Shown in pieces: positions 24,361 to 33,150 of a stretch of DNA of 33,709 bases. Where the stretch lies: assembly GCA_022767075.1 (NCBI GenBank), contig JALEPP010000085.1:1-33709 (forward strand). Reading direction: 5' to 3'. The number at the start of each line of letters is the position of its first letter. The first letter of the stretch is position 1. This DNA is from Agathobacter sp. (GTDB lineage: Bacteria; Bacillota; Clostridia; Lachnospirales; Lachnospiraceae). The notes beneath the pieces are model-generated. The model was not told the DNA's origin. It searched no databases and saw only the letters and a list, made by a program, of their open reading frames with translations. Position numbers and translations under genes: made by a program.

Positions 24361-25767
24361 TTATTCTTTTCCGTTCCAGCAGTAGGTACAGAGCTTGCAA
24401 GGCTCAACTCCGGTGGACTCAAGCATGTCATCCAGACGGTTGAATCTCAGGGATGTAAAGTTCAGCTCTTTTCTGATTTCCTCTACCATTCTCTCGTACT
24501 TCTCTGATTCCGGATCTGCATATTCCTCTAAGATTTCGTCGGTTACATTGCCATTTTCCAGTCTTGCAATGACACGTCTTGTAATCAGATCCATCTCGGA
24601 GGTAGATCTTGAGAAGTTCAAGTATTTACATCCGTATAAAAGTGGTGGGCAGGCTGGTCTGATATGTACCTCCTTGGCACCGCTCTGGTATAAGAACTCC
24701 GTGGTCTCACGCAGCTGTGTTCCACGTACGATGGAATCATCGATAAGTAACAGGCTCTTATCCTTAATTAAATCATCTACCGCAAGGAGCTTCATCTTTG
24801 CAATAAGATTTCTCTTGCTCTGGATGGTTGGCATGAAGGAACGTGGCCAGGTTGGCGTATATTTGATAAATGGTCTTGAGAATGGGATTCCCGATTCGTT
24901 GGCATAGCCTACTGCATGGGCGATACCGGAGTCCGGAACTCCTGCCACGATATCCGGCTTCACGTTATCTCTTCTGGCCATTCTCTCGCCACAGTTATAA
25001 CGCATTTTCTCTACACTGATTCCTTCGTAGCTGCTTGCCGGATATCCATAATATACCCAGAGGAAGGTACAAATCTTCATCTCTTTTCCCGGGTCCACCA
25101 TGGTAACGCAGTTTTGAGGCGTTACCACAACAACCTCTCCCGGTCCAAGCTCCTTGTAATCGGTGTAGCCTAAGTTCTTGTATGCAAAATTCTCAAAGGA
25201 TACACAAAAGCCATCTACTTTCTTTCCGATTTCGATTGGAGTTCTTCCGTATTTATCTCTAGCCGCATAGATTCCTGCACGGTTCAAAAGTAAAATGGAC
25301 ATGGAGCCCTTGATGACTTCCTGGGCATAGGTAATTCCTTCAATCAGGTTTGCCTTGCAGTTAATCAAGGCTGCCACAAGCTCTGTGGCGTTGATTTCTC
25401 CGGTAGTCATCTCCTGGAAATGAACATTTCCCTGATCTAACACCAGCTGAGTTACTTCTTCGGTATTATCAATCTTACCTACGGTACATAATGCGTAGGT
25501 TCCGTGATGGGAACGGATTAAAAGTGGCTGTGGTTCGAAATCAGAGATACAACCAATTCCATAGGTTCCCTTCATCTCCTGCACATCCTTGTCGAACTTT
25601 GTACGGAATGGAGAGTTCTCGATGTTATGTATTGCTCTCTCGAAACCATCCTCTCCCAGTACGCACATACCACCACGTCTGGTTCCCAGATGTGAGTGAT
25701 AATCGATACCGAAAAACAAATCAAAAACGCAATCCTGTTGGGATGCTACTCCAAAAAATCCACCCAT
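24361..25767 (-). CDS. Amidophosphoribosyltransferase-like protein lacking the N-terminal catalytic cysteine
   Basis: 468 residues with PurF architecture. An Ntn glutaminase-like domain (about 1-225) precedes a phosphoribosyltransferase domain with the PRPP-binding motif LLIDDSIVRGTQLRE (about 340-354). PurF makes phosphoribosylamine from PRPP and glutamine, the first step of purine synthesis. Here the N-terminus reads MGGFFGVAS, so the Cys that follows Met in active glutaminases is Gly. The RRGG region is kept. C-terminal Cys residues (CKLCTYCWN) could bind a metal or cluster. It may use free ammonia, be regulatory or do another reaction. It is monocistronic, with a TTGACA promoter and a strong terminator. 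Confidence 0.82.
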   Translation of the reverse strand: MGGFFGVASQQDCVFDLFFGIDYHSHLGTRRGGMCVLGEDGFERAIHNIENSPFRTKFDKDVQEMKGTYGIGCISDFEPQPLLIRSHHGTYALCTVGKIDNTEEVTQLVLDQGNVHFQEMTTGEINATELVAALINCKANLIEGITYAQEVIKGSMSILLLNRAGIYAARDKYGRTPIEIGKKVDGFCVSFENFAYKNLGYTDYKELGPGEVVVVTPQNCVTMVDPGKEMKICTFLWVYYGYPASSYEGISVEKMRYNCGERMARRDNVKPDIVAGVPDSGIAHAVGYANESGIPFSRPFIKYTPTWPRSFMPTIQSKRNLIAKMKLLAVDDLIKDKSLLLIDDSIVRGTQLRETTEFLYQSGAKEVHIRPACPPLLYGCKYLNFSRSTSEMDLITRRVIARLENGNVTDEILEEYADPESEKYERMVEEIRKELNFTSLRFNRLDDMLESTGVEPCKLCTYCWNGKE

Positions 25768-25847
25768 CTTTTGCGACCTCTTTCTTCTATAATATCTACA
25801 TTGTCTATAAAGCTCTATATCCTCTATAGGCTTATAATTCCAAATAA

Positions 25848-25877
25848 TAAATAATCACGAACCTATAAGATTGTCAA
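25848..25877 (-). promoter_or_regulatory. Promoter of the PurF-like gene
   Basis: On the minus strand TTGACA (25872-25877), 18 nt, TATTTA (25848-25853). Between it and the start codon four TATAGA repeats occur at 25786, 25804, 25814 and 25823. Confidence 0.65.
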
Positions 25878-25885
25878 GAAAAAAA

Positions 25886-27118
25886 TCACCGGTTCTCACT
25901 TTCATACAACAATGGAAAACGCTTTGGATCCTGAACACAAAGCCAGGTAAGCAAGAGCATCGTGCCTGCACCTGCAAGTCCTACCGCCAGCCATGCCCGG
26001 TCTATGGAGCCATTGTCCACAATGTTTCCAATCATCAGGTTGCCCAAAACCAGAAAGGTTCCCGACAAGATATTGATGAAGGAATTCAGTCGTCCCCAGT
26101 GGGTGGAAGGAATTCTTCTGGTCATGTAAGGCTTGCTTCCCACAGTCACAAAAATCTCTCCAATGGTAAAGATAATCATGAGCACAAAATACATAGGAAT
26201 CATACCCTGTACAAATCGATAGCTGAACAAGCCCAGAATAATCAGGATTTCACCTACAAACATCTTTCGCACATCCATGAGTCTGCCAAATATGGTGGTA
26301 ATCAGCGGGGTACATGCAATTACCACAAAGGCATTGACACTGGTCATAAAGCCAAAGATGGTTGCACCCTTTGCTCCATACAAGGCTTCCATATTCAATG
26401 GGAGTAAATAGTTAAACTGCGCATATACCACACCTGCCAAAGCGCCTTCTAAGGCAAACAATACCAGAATCTTTCTCTCCCACAGAATCGTAAATACGCT
26501 GGTATTCTCTCTCTTTTCCTCATATTCGCTCACATAGTCTTTTTCCACAGAAAGCTTCTTTACAAAGAATACAATCAGCAAAGTGGATGATAAGGTGGCA
26601 AGACCGGTGATTATGAACGCCAATCCCAAATGATTTTCAAACAATAATCCACCCAGCATCGGTGCAAGCACAAGTCCAAGATTCATTCCCAGATACTGTA
26701 AGCTGTAGACACGCTCCCTGCTCTCACTGTCACATAAATCTGCCACCAACGCATCGTAGCTTGGTCCCTCTACCGTTGCAAATACACTGGCCGTAAAGAA
26801 GATCAGGATACTATACCTGGTAAGTGGAAGTATGCCACAAATAATATAGGAAGCTACCGTAATCAAATCGCAGACAATGATAATATACTTGCGATTCCAT
26901 TTATCTGCCACCTTGCCACCAAGTATTAACATCGGAAGCTGTAGCAGAGATAGGACCATGGTGATCACTGCAATCTCTGATGCGCTGTATCCAAGCTTGT
27001 TCTTTAAAATCAAGGTCAACAGCGGCCAGATAAGTGAACCCATACTGGTTACAATTCTTCCAAAGAATAGCACATAGATTTCTTTTCCGAGGTTCTTATA
27101 CTGTTCAAAAAATCTCAT
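25886..27118 (-). CDS. MFS drug/solute exporter
   Basis: The start at 27118 is chosen over the longer ORF because AAGGGGGAG lies just upstream. The 410-residue product has about 12 hydrophobic segments and the MFS motif GGKVADKWNRKY in the first intracellular loop (DHA1-type GxxxDRxGRK-like). It resembles multidrug-type efflux permeases of Firmicutes. Substrate unknown. A promoter with a palindrome over its -35 (27155-27184) suggests control by a local repressor, though none is encoded next to it. Confidence 0.85.
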   Translation of the reverse strand: MRFFEQYKNLGKEIYVLFFGRIVTSMGSLIWPLLTLILKNKLGYSASEIAVITMVLSLLQLPMLILGGKVADKWNRKYIIIVCDLITVASYIICGILPLTRYSILIFFTASVFATVEGPSYDALVADLCDSESRERVYSLQYLGMNLGLVLAPMLGGLLFENHLGLAFIITGLATLSSTLLIVFFVKKLSVEKDYVSEYEEKRENTSVFTILWERKILVLFALEGALAGVVYAQFNYLLPLNMEALYGAKGATIFGFMTSVNAFVVIACTPLITTIFGRLMDVRKMFVGEILIILGLFSYRFVQGMIPMYFVLMIIFTIGEIFVTVGSKPYMTRRIPSTHWGRLNSFINILSGTFLVLGNLMIGNIVDNGSIDRAWLAVGLAGAGTMLLLTWLCVQDPKRFPLLYESENR

Positions 27119-27154
27119 TGATGTCTCCCCCTTATGAAAACTAAGATGTGCTAC

Positions 27155-27184
27155 ATTATGGCACAAACCTTGTATAATTACAAG
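27155..27184 (-). promoter_or_regulatory. Promoter of the MFS gene with an operator-like palindrome
   Basis: On the minus strand TTGTAA (27178-27183), 17 nt, CATAAT (27155-27160). The palindrome CTTGTA-TAAT-TACAAG (27169-27184) covers the -35 and part of the spacer. Confidence 0.65.
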
Positions 27185-27189
27185 AGAAA

Positions 27190-27217
27190 AGTAGCTCCCT
27201 GCCAATTGGGAGCTACT
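27190..27217 (-). terminator. Intrinsic terminator of the surface-protein operon
   Basis: A perfect 10-bp stem AGTAGCTCCC/GGGAGCTACT with an 8-nt loop, followed on the minus strand by TTTTCTCTT. It lies 34 nt past the stop of the gene at 27252. Confidence 0.88.
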
Positions 27218-27251
27218 TCTATATCCACACTATTCTCTTCTCCGGATTCTG

Positions 27252-28274
27252 TTAGGACTTCTTCCCTCTTTTCCGATAGCAGATAACTGTAGTGCCTACA
27301 ATCACAAGACCTACAAGCAGTACCAGTACAAGCTGCAGGATTGGTGCCCGGTCACCGGTAGGGGTTGGTGCCGCAGCGGCCGGGGCCTGTACCTTTACAA
27401 AAACGTAGGTACTAAAATGGTCGGTCTCAAAGGTCAGCTTTCCGTCTGAAATCTTAGAGGTACACAAAACCAGCTTTTCTCCATCCACACGATACACGAG
27501 TATGTCTTCATTTGCAGACAACTGGAAAGGAACTGCAATCGTAACCTCAACCTTATCTGCCAGCTGATGTAACTCTGTTGTACCATCCAACAGATTCAAC
27601 TCGTAAACCACCAATTCCTTGAACTCTTTTTTGATGGTATCCGAGCTCTTAATGGTATTCTTGACAAGCTCTGTTACCTTTTCTATCACCTTCTGTTCGG
27701 TGACCTTTTTGGAGTCCAGCTTGGTATTCACCGGTAAGACACCCTTACTATCCTTTAGGGATGTATTGCTGTCTGATCCACTGGTAATCACAGTTCCCGC
27801 TGAAAGTGTCGGCTTTGACTCCGGCTTGGTATCCGTTCCAGTGTCCGGTTTCGTGTCTGTTCCGGTGTCCGGCTTGGTGTCCGGCTTGGTGTCTGGAACC
27901 GCCTGCACCTTCTTTGGCACCTGATACTCTGCCGACGCAGGCTCGCCTTCTCCGTTGAAGTTCGTTACATAGAACAGATAGGTTGCACCCTCTGTCAGCT
28001 TCGCATCGATGGTGGCCTCGTATTTACCACCCGCTGCCTTGTGGGTCTCCATGGTCAGCAGGTTATTGTCCTTGTCGAAAATCTCTACCAGCACAGCAAC
28101 TACATCTGCACCTGTAGTTCCGGTTACCTTTACGGTACCATCTTTCACCTCCGGTACTACAGAGGTGATATTATCTGTGGTAGCAGCTTTTACCTGAACC
28201 GGAACAAGAGTCAGACAAATTGCTACCAAGAAAACCATGATCCTAGATAATCTCGTTCTTCTCATTCTCTTCAT
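27252..28274 (-). CDS. Membrane-anchored surface protein with Pro/Thr/Asp repeats
   Basis: 340 residues. A signal peptide (about 1-31, ending VKAATT) is followed by a beta-rich domain (about 38-122) with Ig/fibronectin-like spacing and a low-complexity stretch of PDTKPDTGTD units (about 127-157) that looks like a wall-spanning spacer. A second domain (about 160-300) and a C-terminal membrane helix with a basic tail (VLVLLVGLVIVGTTVICYRKRGKKS region) complete it. There is no LPxTG motif before the helix, so sortase anchoring is not supported. It is 29 nt downstream of another exported protein. Function unknown; no catalytic motif seen. Confidence 0.75.
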   Translation of the reverse strand: MKRMRRTRLSRIMVFLVAICLTLVPVQVKAATTDNITSVVPEVKDGTVKVTGTTGADVVAVLVEIFDKDNNLLTMETHKAAGGKYEATIDAKLTEGATYLFYVTNFNGEGEPASAEYQVPKKVQAVPDTKPDTKPDTGTDTKPDTGTDTKPESKPTLSAGTVITSGSDSNTSLKDSKGVLPVNTKLDSKKVTEQKVIEKVTELVKNTIKSSDTIKKEFKELVVYELNLLDGTTELHQLADKVEVTIAVPFQLSANEDILVYRVDGEKLVLCTSKISDGKLTFETDHFSTYVFVKVQAPAAAAPTPTGDRAPILQLVLVLLVGLVIVGTTVICYRKRGKKS

Positions 28275-28303
28275 AGTCGTTTCCTTTCTCTGATTCCAGT
28301 TTG

Positions 28304-30547
28304 CTATTCGTCAAATACCACATCGCAATGAACACCTTTTCCGGCTCCAAGCTTCGCACCGTTAAATCTGCCGCTTTCATCTGCATTTTCTACCGCAATG
28401 GCTTCTACATAGGTAGGAAGCAAATCTTCTAAGTTTCCTTCTTGTGGAGCTATGGCAATCACATAATCACTCATGGCCGTATGTCCGCTGTCTTCTTCTT
28501 TAAAGAACGATGCTTTGATAATCCTTTGCTCGGTTCTACCATCGCGATAATGAAGAGTCACATAGAGGGAGGTATCTGAGCTTTCGATATTTCCCGTTCC
28601 CTGTGGATGATAGTAGGTAGCATAGATGACGCCACCCATCTCCTTTCCGTCATTTGAAATGAATTCGCCGGATTGATGTCCATGGTAAATTTGTACGCGA
28701 GTCTTATCGTCTCCCGGTGTTCTGCCATATTGAAGCACAATTCCCACACGGTTGATGGTTAAGGTATTTTGCTTCTCGGTCTCATCATTCATAAGGTAGG
28801 TAAGCTGAAGCTGAACCTGGTCATAAAAGTCTGATAAAAACTCTAAGGTAAAGGTTTTATCCGCATTTTTTACTACCTTAACGGCATTTTCCGGAATACC
28901 GCCTAACACTTCCACATTGGTAAGCTCCTTAACCGGTATTCCATCAAGGCTTGTTCCGGTTAAAGGTGAGATAATTGCTTTTCCATAGCCGAAATAAAAG
29001 TCGGTCTCAGACTTTTCTCCGGACTCCTTGATGTCGTAGCTGGTGTTCGTCTCCCACGCCCATGCTTCCTTGTTGGTTTCGCTATCCGGTTTCAGGAATA
29101 CTCCCGTAAAGGTAGGCCTATAGATAGCGACCTTACCGCCCATCCCCACGCCGTTTTCATTCGAGTTGAAATTGTTAACAAAATATTCCTTGGCGCTGTC
29201 ATCGGACAGCTTTTCACTGCTTAAGCTTGCATTGTTACCAAATACCACTACCGACTCGCTGCCATTCAGCTGCTCTGTCACAATATTGAGAGCTCTGGTA
29301 TTGTCGTTGTTGCCAGAACCAAGACACTTGTATTCCTCATTTTCCCCGCCTGCTGCGTTTCGAATATAGAATTCATTTCCAACCTTAATCACAACCTGAG
29401 CATAGGTGTTGCCGCTTGAGACATCCCCCTTCTCAATCATATATGCGGTGGTGGTTACTTTAATAGCCTCTAATTCTACCCGTTCTTCCGGGGTGTACTG
29501 CTGCGTTTCCACAAGTACCGGTTTAAAGGTTAAGGTGTACGCAGAAAGCTCATGGTTTGCTCCGGACATATCCTTTGCCACAATTTTATTCTCAGCAGGC
29601 TGAGGCAAACAGGTAATCATGTTCAGTACTTTTTCATCATTGCTACGTTTATTCTCTTCTGTATTTGCGGCAAGTCCTATGGCTTCTCCAATTCCCTGAT
29701 AACGGCCCTCACCAACTGCAAACTCTCTTGCAAGATATTTGGCCCAGCCAAGCCTCAAATCATCTACTGTGGTATTCTCATTATCATCATTATTGGTGAT
29801 TTCTTGATCCGAATATACCTGATTGCCGTAGGCATGATAGGCCACACCCTGCTCCTCATCTAGGCGTTTCAACCCTTCTTGAAGCATTCCCACCTTCTCG
29901 CTCTCCTGAGGGTCACCGGCTCCGCCTCCCTCCGGACCACTTGGAACCAGAACCCATCTGCCCGTTACTTCGCCTTCAAGAACCGTGTATTCAATCTCTG
30001 ACCTATCAATTCCTGCCAGATCGCTTTCTTCTAAAGCAAGGACAAGCGGGTCACCGCCCTCCACTTCTTCTTCCGGTGATCTCCACCTGTATATTTGCAT
30101 TCCCTCCGGGATGTTTACCTTGCTCTGCAGTCTCATTCTTGCACCCGGTTCTGCAACCAGATTGTTCCAGGAAAGTGCTCCAATGTCTGTTGGATCAGAC
30201 TCCACAGGGTGGTTAACCACCTCTACACTAGCCCTCTCCTTCAGGTTAAGAGTCTGCACATGAACCCTGGCTCCTTCAATTATGACAAAGTGGTCTGGTT
30301 CAATAGTAAGGCTATCTATGGTTACCAACCCATCCGCGATTGTTACTTCTCCACTTGTAACCGAAGAGCCACTAATAGCATCTACAGTACTATCCACACC
30401 AATTACCAAATCAGGCTGTGGTTCTGTCCCTTCTGCTCTTACGACCATAGCCTCCTTCAGCGGTATTCCTGTGATAGCCATGACCATCACAAGAAATAAT
30501 GCCAACAGCACTTTTGGTCTTTTCTTTCTATTACCATTACCTCCCAT
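28304..30547 (-). CDS. Large secreted protein of unknown function
   Basis: 747 residues with a signal peptide (about 10-38, ending VVRAEGT), then an acidic, beta-strand-rich polypeptide with no membrane helix. The first 150 residues contain short repeated strand patterns (SGEVTIADGLVTIDSLTIE). The later part includes sugar-free, Asn/Asp-rich segments with no catalytic motif I recognise. The ATG has AAGGAGGAAG upstream. It is first in a two-gene operon with the membrane-anchored protein (27252-28274) and diverges from the LuxR-type membrane regulator, which is the likely regulator. Confidence 0.72.
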   Translation of the reverse strand: MGGNGNRKKRPKVLLALFLVMVMAITGIPLKEAMVVRAEGTEPQPDLVIGVDSTVDAISGSSVTSGEVTIADGLVTIDSLTIEPDHFVIIEGARVHVQTLNLKERASVEVVNHPVESDPTDIGALSWNNLVAEPGARMRLQSKVNIPEGMQIYRWRSPEEEVEGGDPLVLALEESDLAGIDRSEIEYTVLEGEVTGRWVLVPSGPEGGGAGDPQESEKVGMLQEGLKRLDEEQGVAYHAYGNQVYSDQEITNNDDNENTTVDDLRLGWAKYLAREFAVGEGRYQGIGEAIGLAANTEENKRSNDEKVLNMITCLPQPAENKIVAKDMSGANHELSAYTLTFKPVLVETQQYTPEERVELEAIKVTTTAYMIEKGDVSSGNTYAQVVIKVGNEFYIRNAAGGENEEYKCLGSGNNDNTRALNIVTEQLNGSESVVVFGNNASLSSEKLSDDSAKEYFVNNFNSNENGVGMGGKVAIYRPTFTGVFLKPDSETNKEAWAWETNTSYDIKESGEKSETDFYFGYGKAIISPLTGTSLDGIPVKELTNVEVLGGIPENAVKVVKNADKTFTLEFLSDFYDQVQLQLTYLMNDETEKQNTLTINRVGIVLQYGRTPGDDKTRVQIYHGHQSGEFISNDGKEMGGVIYATYYHPQGTGNIESSDTSLYVTLHYRDGRTEQRIIKASFFKEEDSGHTAMSDYVIAIAPQEGNLEDLLPTYVEAIAVENADESGRFNGAKLGAGKGVHCDVVFDE

Positions 30548-30617
30548 ACAGCTTCCTCCTTCTTAGTACTTTCGAACTGTTTTATAGAAATATTTTACCA
30601 CTATAAGCCAAAACAAA

Positions 30618-30669
30618 TAGGATAGTTTTAGGATAGGAGGATACTATACTCCCTATCCTATGGTATAAT
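30618..30669 (+). promoter_or_regulatory. Divergent control region with GGATAG repeats and palindrome
   Basis: The plus-strand -10 TATAAT lies at 30664-30669. Just upstream are a direct repeat TAGGATAG (30618, 30629) and an imperfect palindrome, TAGGATAGGAG (30629-30639) against CTCCCTATCCTA (30649-30660), covering the place of the -35. It lies between the regulator and the divergent secreted-protein operon, so it is probably the LuxR-type regulator's operator. On the minus strand no convincing core promoter for the operon was found beyond TAAAAT-like -10 sequences. Confidence 0.55.
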
Positions 30670-30716
30670 TGTGACATCAACAAATGAATCAACATAACAC
30701 ACATTTAGGAGATTAC

Positions 30717-32120
30717 ATGGAGAAGATACGTAAAAACACAATGCTTTCTTATATCATGAAGCACAAACAGGATAGTAGACTTACTCTGCTAATAGGTATT
30801 GCTTTCCTGCTCACGGGGGCAGAGTATATCACCTGGTGGCTGTACAAGCTGGTGCCAACCTTTTCCGGCTCAGCCCCTGATTTGCTGTCCGAAGGGATAG
30901 GATATTTGTTTCAGGTTCTGGGAATCCTTCTGTTTGCCATGGCCACACGCACAAACCAGAGATGGATCGCAGGCCAATACTTTTTCCCACTTTTACTGTT
31001 CTTTGACTTGATTTTTTGTATGGCGTCCTTCCTTTCCACATCACCGGCACTGATTCTCCTATTTGGTTTTTCTATGAATCTGCTCCATGGGGTGATTGCA
31101 GGACATTACCTTACCTGTCTCTCCCTCTATGGCACTCGGCAAAACACAGGAAAAGTCTTTGGATTTGCCTATGCCTTTGGCAGCATTGGAACCTTTCTTT
31201 TGTCCTCTGTGATTGAAGGGTCCCTTGGCTCCATCTACATCTTTGTGATCTATGGATTCCTTACGATAGCTGCCATTGCCATTCACGAGAGCATCCGTTT
31301 TTCCACCTATGCACCGGACGAACCAAGACCTCTTCCTGCCGTCTCATTTACAGGCAGACAAATCCTTTTAGCAGGTATTCTTGTGGTATTATTGTCCTTT
31401 GTGAAGAATATTGGTTTCTATTTTCCCACAGAAGATATTATTACAGGGTCGGTTAACCCCATCTTAACCAGATGCTTTTACGGAGTAGGGCTTATCCTTG
31501 CAGGCATCCTCAATGATAAAAGCAGACGCTATGGTTCCGTCTGCTGTATCTGTGCCCTGGTATTTCCATTTCTTGCGCTTACCCTTGGAAATTTCCCTCT
31601 TGCAGGAAGCATCACCTGGATTCTTGGATATCTGTTCTTCGGATTTTTCTCCGTGTACCGGGTTGTTGTCTTTTCTGACATTGCCAAGTCCCAGCCCTCG
31701 GCTCTTTATCTGGCAGGATTTGGACTGTTATTCGGACGACTTGGAGATTCCACAAGCTCCATGCTGGGAATACTGCTCTCTCCCCATACCACTCTGCTGA
31801 TTGCCATTTCCACAGTTTTGTTTGTGACCACAGTATTGGTATTTTTCGTGTTTTACAATGACACGTACGTCCCAGCAGTACCCCCAAAGAAGAATCAAGA
31901 AGATCTGTTTTCAGATTTTTTAGAACGGTATCAGATATCACACAGAGAGGCCGAGGTTCTTCGAATTGTGTTGGAGGGACTCTCAAATTCCGAGATTTCC
32001 GCCAAACTATTTATTTCTGAGAACACGGTAAAATTTCACATGCGCAATATTTTAAAAAAGACCGGATGTACCAAGCGCTCTGAGGTAATATCCTTGTATC
32101 AAAGCTATCAGGAAAACTGA
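30717..32120 (+). CDS. LuxR-family regulator fused to a multi-pass membrane domain
   Basis: The start at 30717 is chosen because TAGGAG lies 5 nt upstream, giving 467 residues. The first 380 or so residues contain about 10-12 hydrophobic segments resembling an MFS-like sensor. The C-terminal 60 hold a LuxR/GerE helix-turn-helix: SHREAEVLRIVLEGLSNSE, then ISENTVKFHMRNILKKTG. No receiver or kinase domain is present. It is a one-component membrane regulator, a type frequent in Eggerthellaceae and Lachnospiraceae. It diverges from the secreted-protein operon (27252-30547), which is its likely target. The ligand is unknown. Confidence 0.85.
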   Translation: MEKIRKNTMLSYIMKHKQDSRLTLLIGIAFLLTGAEYITWWLYKLVPTFSGSAPDLLSEGIGYLFQVLGILLFAMATRTNQRWIAGQYFFPLLLFFDLIFCMASFLSTSPALILLFGFSMNLLHGVIAGHYLTCLSLYGTRQNTGKVFGFAYAFGSIGTFLLSSVIEGSLGSIYIFVIYGFLTIAAIAIHESIRFSTYAPDEPRPLPAVSFTGRQILLAGILVVLLSFVKNIGFYFPTEDIITGSVNPILTRCFYGVGLILAGILNDKSRRYGSVCCICALVFPFLALTLGNFPLAGSITWILGYLFFGFFSVYRVVVFSDIAKSQPSALYLAGFGLLFGRLGDSTSSMLGILLSPHTTLLIAISTVLFVTTVLVFFVFYNDTYVPAVPPKKNQEDLFSDFLERYQISHREAEVLRIVLEGLSNSEISAKLFISENTVKFHMRNILKKTGCTKRSEVISLYQSYQEN

Positions 32121-32145
32121 TGGAATCCCTGGATTCTATCAGTTT
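32117..32145 (+). terminator. Intrinsic terminator of the LuxR-type gene
   Basis: CTGATGGAATC/GATTCTATCAG with loop CCTG, then TTTGT. The stem begins within the last codon and stop. The remaining gap to 32366 holds small palindromes (ACAACcttGTTGT near 32191, ACTGG/CCAGT near 32286) but no clear promoter. Confidence 0.6.
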
Positions 32146-32366
32146 GTCCGGAATTGCATATTCTTCCGTTTGACAAATCCGTTACTGCGTCCACAACCTT
32201 GTTGTAGGTATGCATAGATCAATCGTAATCTTCTCTATCATTTCTCAAATCGGACAAAAAATTTCCCTTAACAAGAATAAAAACACTGGATGAAACCAGT
32301 ATTCTGAAGTAAGATACTAATATCTGAAAACAAACAGACAACGATACCAATTGATAAGGAGTTTTT

Positions 32367-33044
32367 ATGTATCAGTATTTACTATTCGACCTAGACGGCA
32401 CACTCACTGACCCCAAAATCGGAATTACCTCATGCGTTCAGCATGCATTAAAAGCATTCGATATCCACGTGGATAACCTGGATGAACTGGAGCCTTTCAT
32501 CGGGCCTCCATTAAAAGACAGCTTCATGGAGTTCTATGGTCTCACCCCGGACGAAGCCATACATGCCATCGATGTCTATCATGAACGATTTGATGATATC
32601 GGAGTCTACGAAAACGAAATCTACCCGGGAATCCCAGAGCTTCTTGACCACGCAAAAAAAGCCGGATGCAAAATCGCCATCGCATCCAGCAAACCAACCT
32701 ATCTGGTGAAAAGAGTTCTTGAATATTTTCATATTGACCAATATTTTGATGAAGTAGTGGGAAGCGAGCCATACGGAGTGCGCGGTTCCAAGGAAGAAGT
32801 AGTGGAGGAAGCTCTCCGACGCCTTGTCCCGGAAGAATTGCTTCTGGCCTCATCAGACACCAATCGAAGAAAAGAAATGATCGCCATGATTGGTGATCGA
32901 AAATTCGATATCCAGGGAGCCATTGCCCATGGTCTCACCGGCATCGGAGTAAGCTATGGATATGCTCCGGAGGGGGAGCTGAAGGAAGCCGGAGCTGATA
33001 TCATAGCAGACACAGTAGCGGAGCTGGAAAGAATGATTTTATAA
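32367..33044 (+). CDS. HAD-superfamily phosphatase (phosphoglycolate phosphatase-like)
   Basis: 225 residues. HAD motif I FDLDGTLTDP (8-17, nucleophile Asp10), a helical C1 cap (about 20-85), motif II IASSKPTYLV, and motif IV GDRKFDIQGAIAHG. The size and the TDPKIGI start match the Gph/PgmB-like group of Firmicutes. Real substrates of such enzymes vary (phosphoglycolate, sugar phosphates, nucleotides). AAGGAG lies before the ATG. It is monocistronic, followed by element E3 and a terminator. Confidence 0.88.
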   Translation: MYQYLLFDLDGTLTDPKIGITSCVQHALKAFDIHVDNLDELEPFIGPPLKDSFMEFYGLTPDEAIHAIDVYHERFDDIGVYENEIYPGIPELLDHAKKAGCKIAIASSKPTYLVKRVLEYFHIDQYFDEVVGSEPYGVRGSKEEVVEEALRRLVPEELLLASSDTNRRKEMIAMIGDRKFDIQGAIAHGLTGIGVSYGYAPEGELKEAGADIIADTVAELERMIL

Positions 33045-33053
33045 TACGTGCGT

Positions 33054-33150
33054 GGGAGGGCGGGGCGGTCCGGTGGACCGCGTCTTTCCCGCCGACCGGA
33101 GCGGAGCGTAGATCGAACCCGGTGTTCGAAGCGGCCACGGCCGCTTCTTT
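33054..33150 (+). repeat. Element E3: GC-rich triple-hairpin sequence sharing the E1/E2 core motif
   Basis: It begins about 10 nt after the HAD gene stop. It has a nested hairpin, outer GGCGGG (33059-33064)/CCCGCC (33088-33093) and inner GCGGTCC/GGACCGC with loop GGT, then GACCGGAGCGGAGCG (33094-33108). Two further hairpins follow, TCGAAC/GTTCGA and GCGGCC/GGCCGC. The first hairpin and tail have the same layout as E1/E2 cores but changed stem sequences that still pair. Confidence 0.6.

Noticed and set aside
24361-25767. Possible frameshift or wrong start hiding an N-terminal Cys in the PurF-like protein
   Set aside because: The ATG has a ribosome site and promoter at normal distance, and the upstream frame gives no MCG start. 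The Gly appears genuine.
27252-28274. Sortase substrate annotation for the membrane-anchored surface protein
   Set aside because: The C-terminal helix and basic tail are present but no LPxTG-like motif precedes them.
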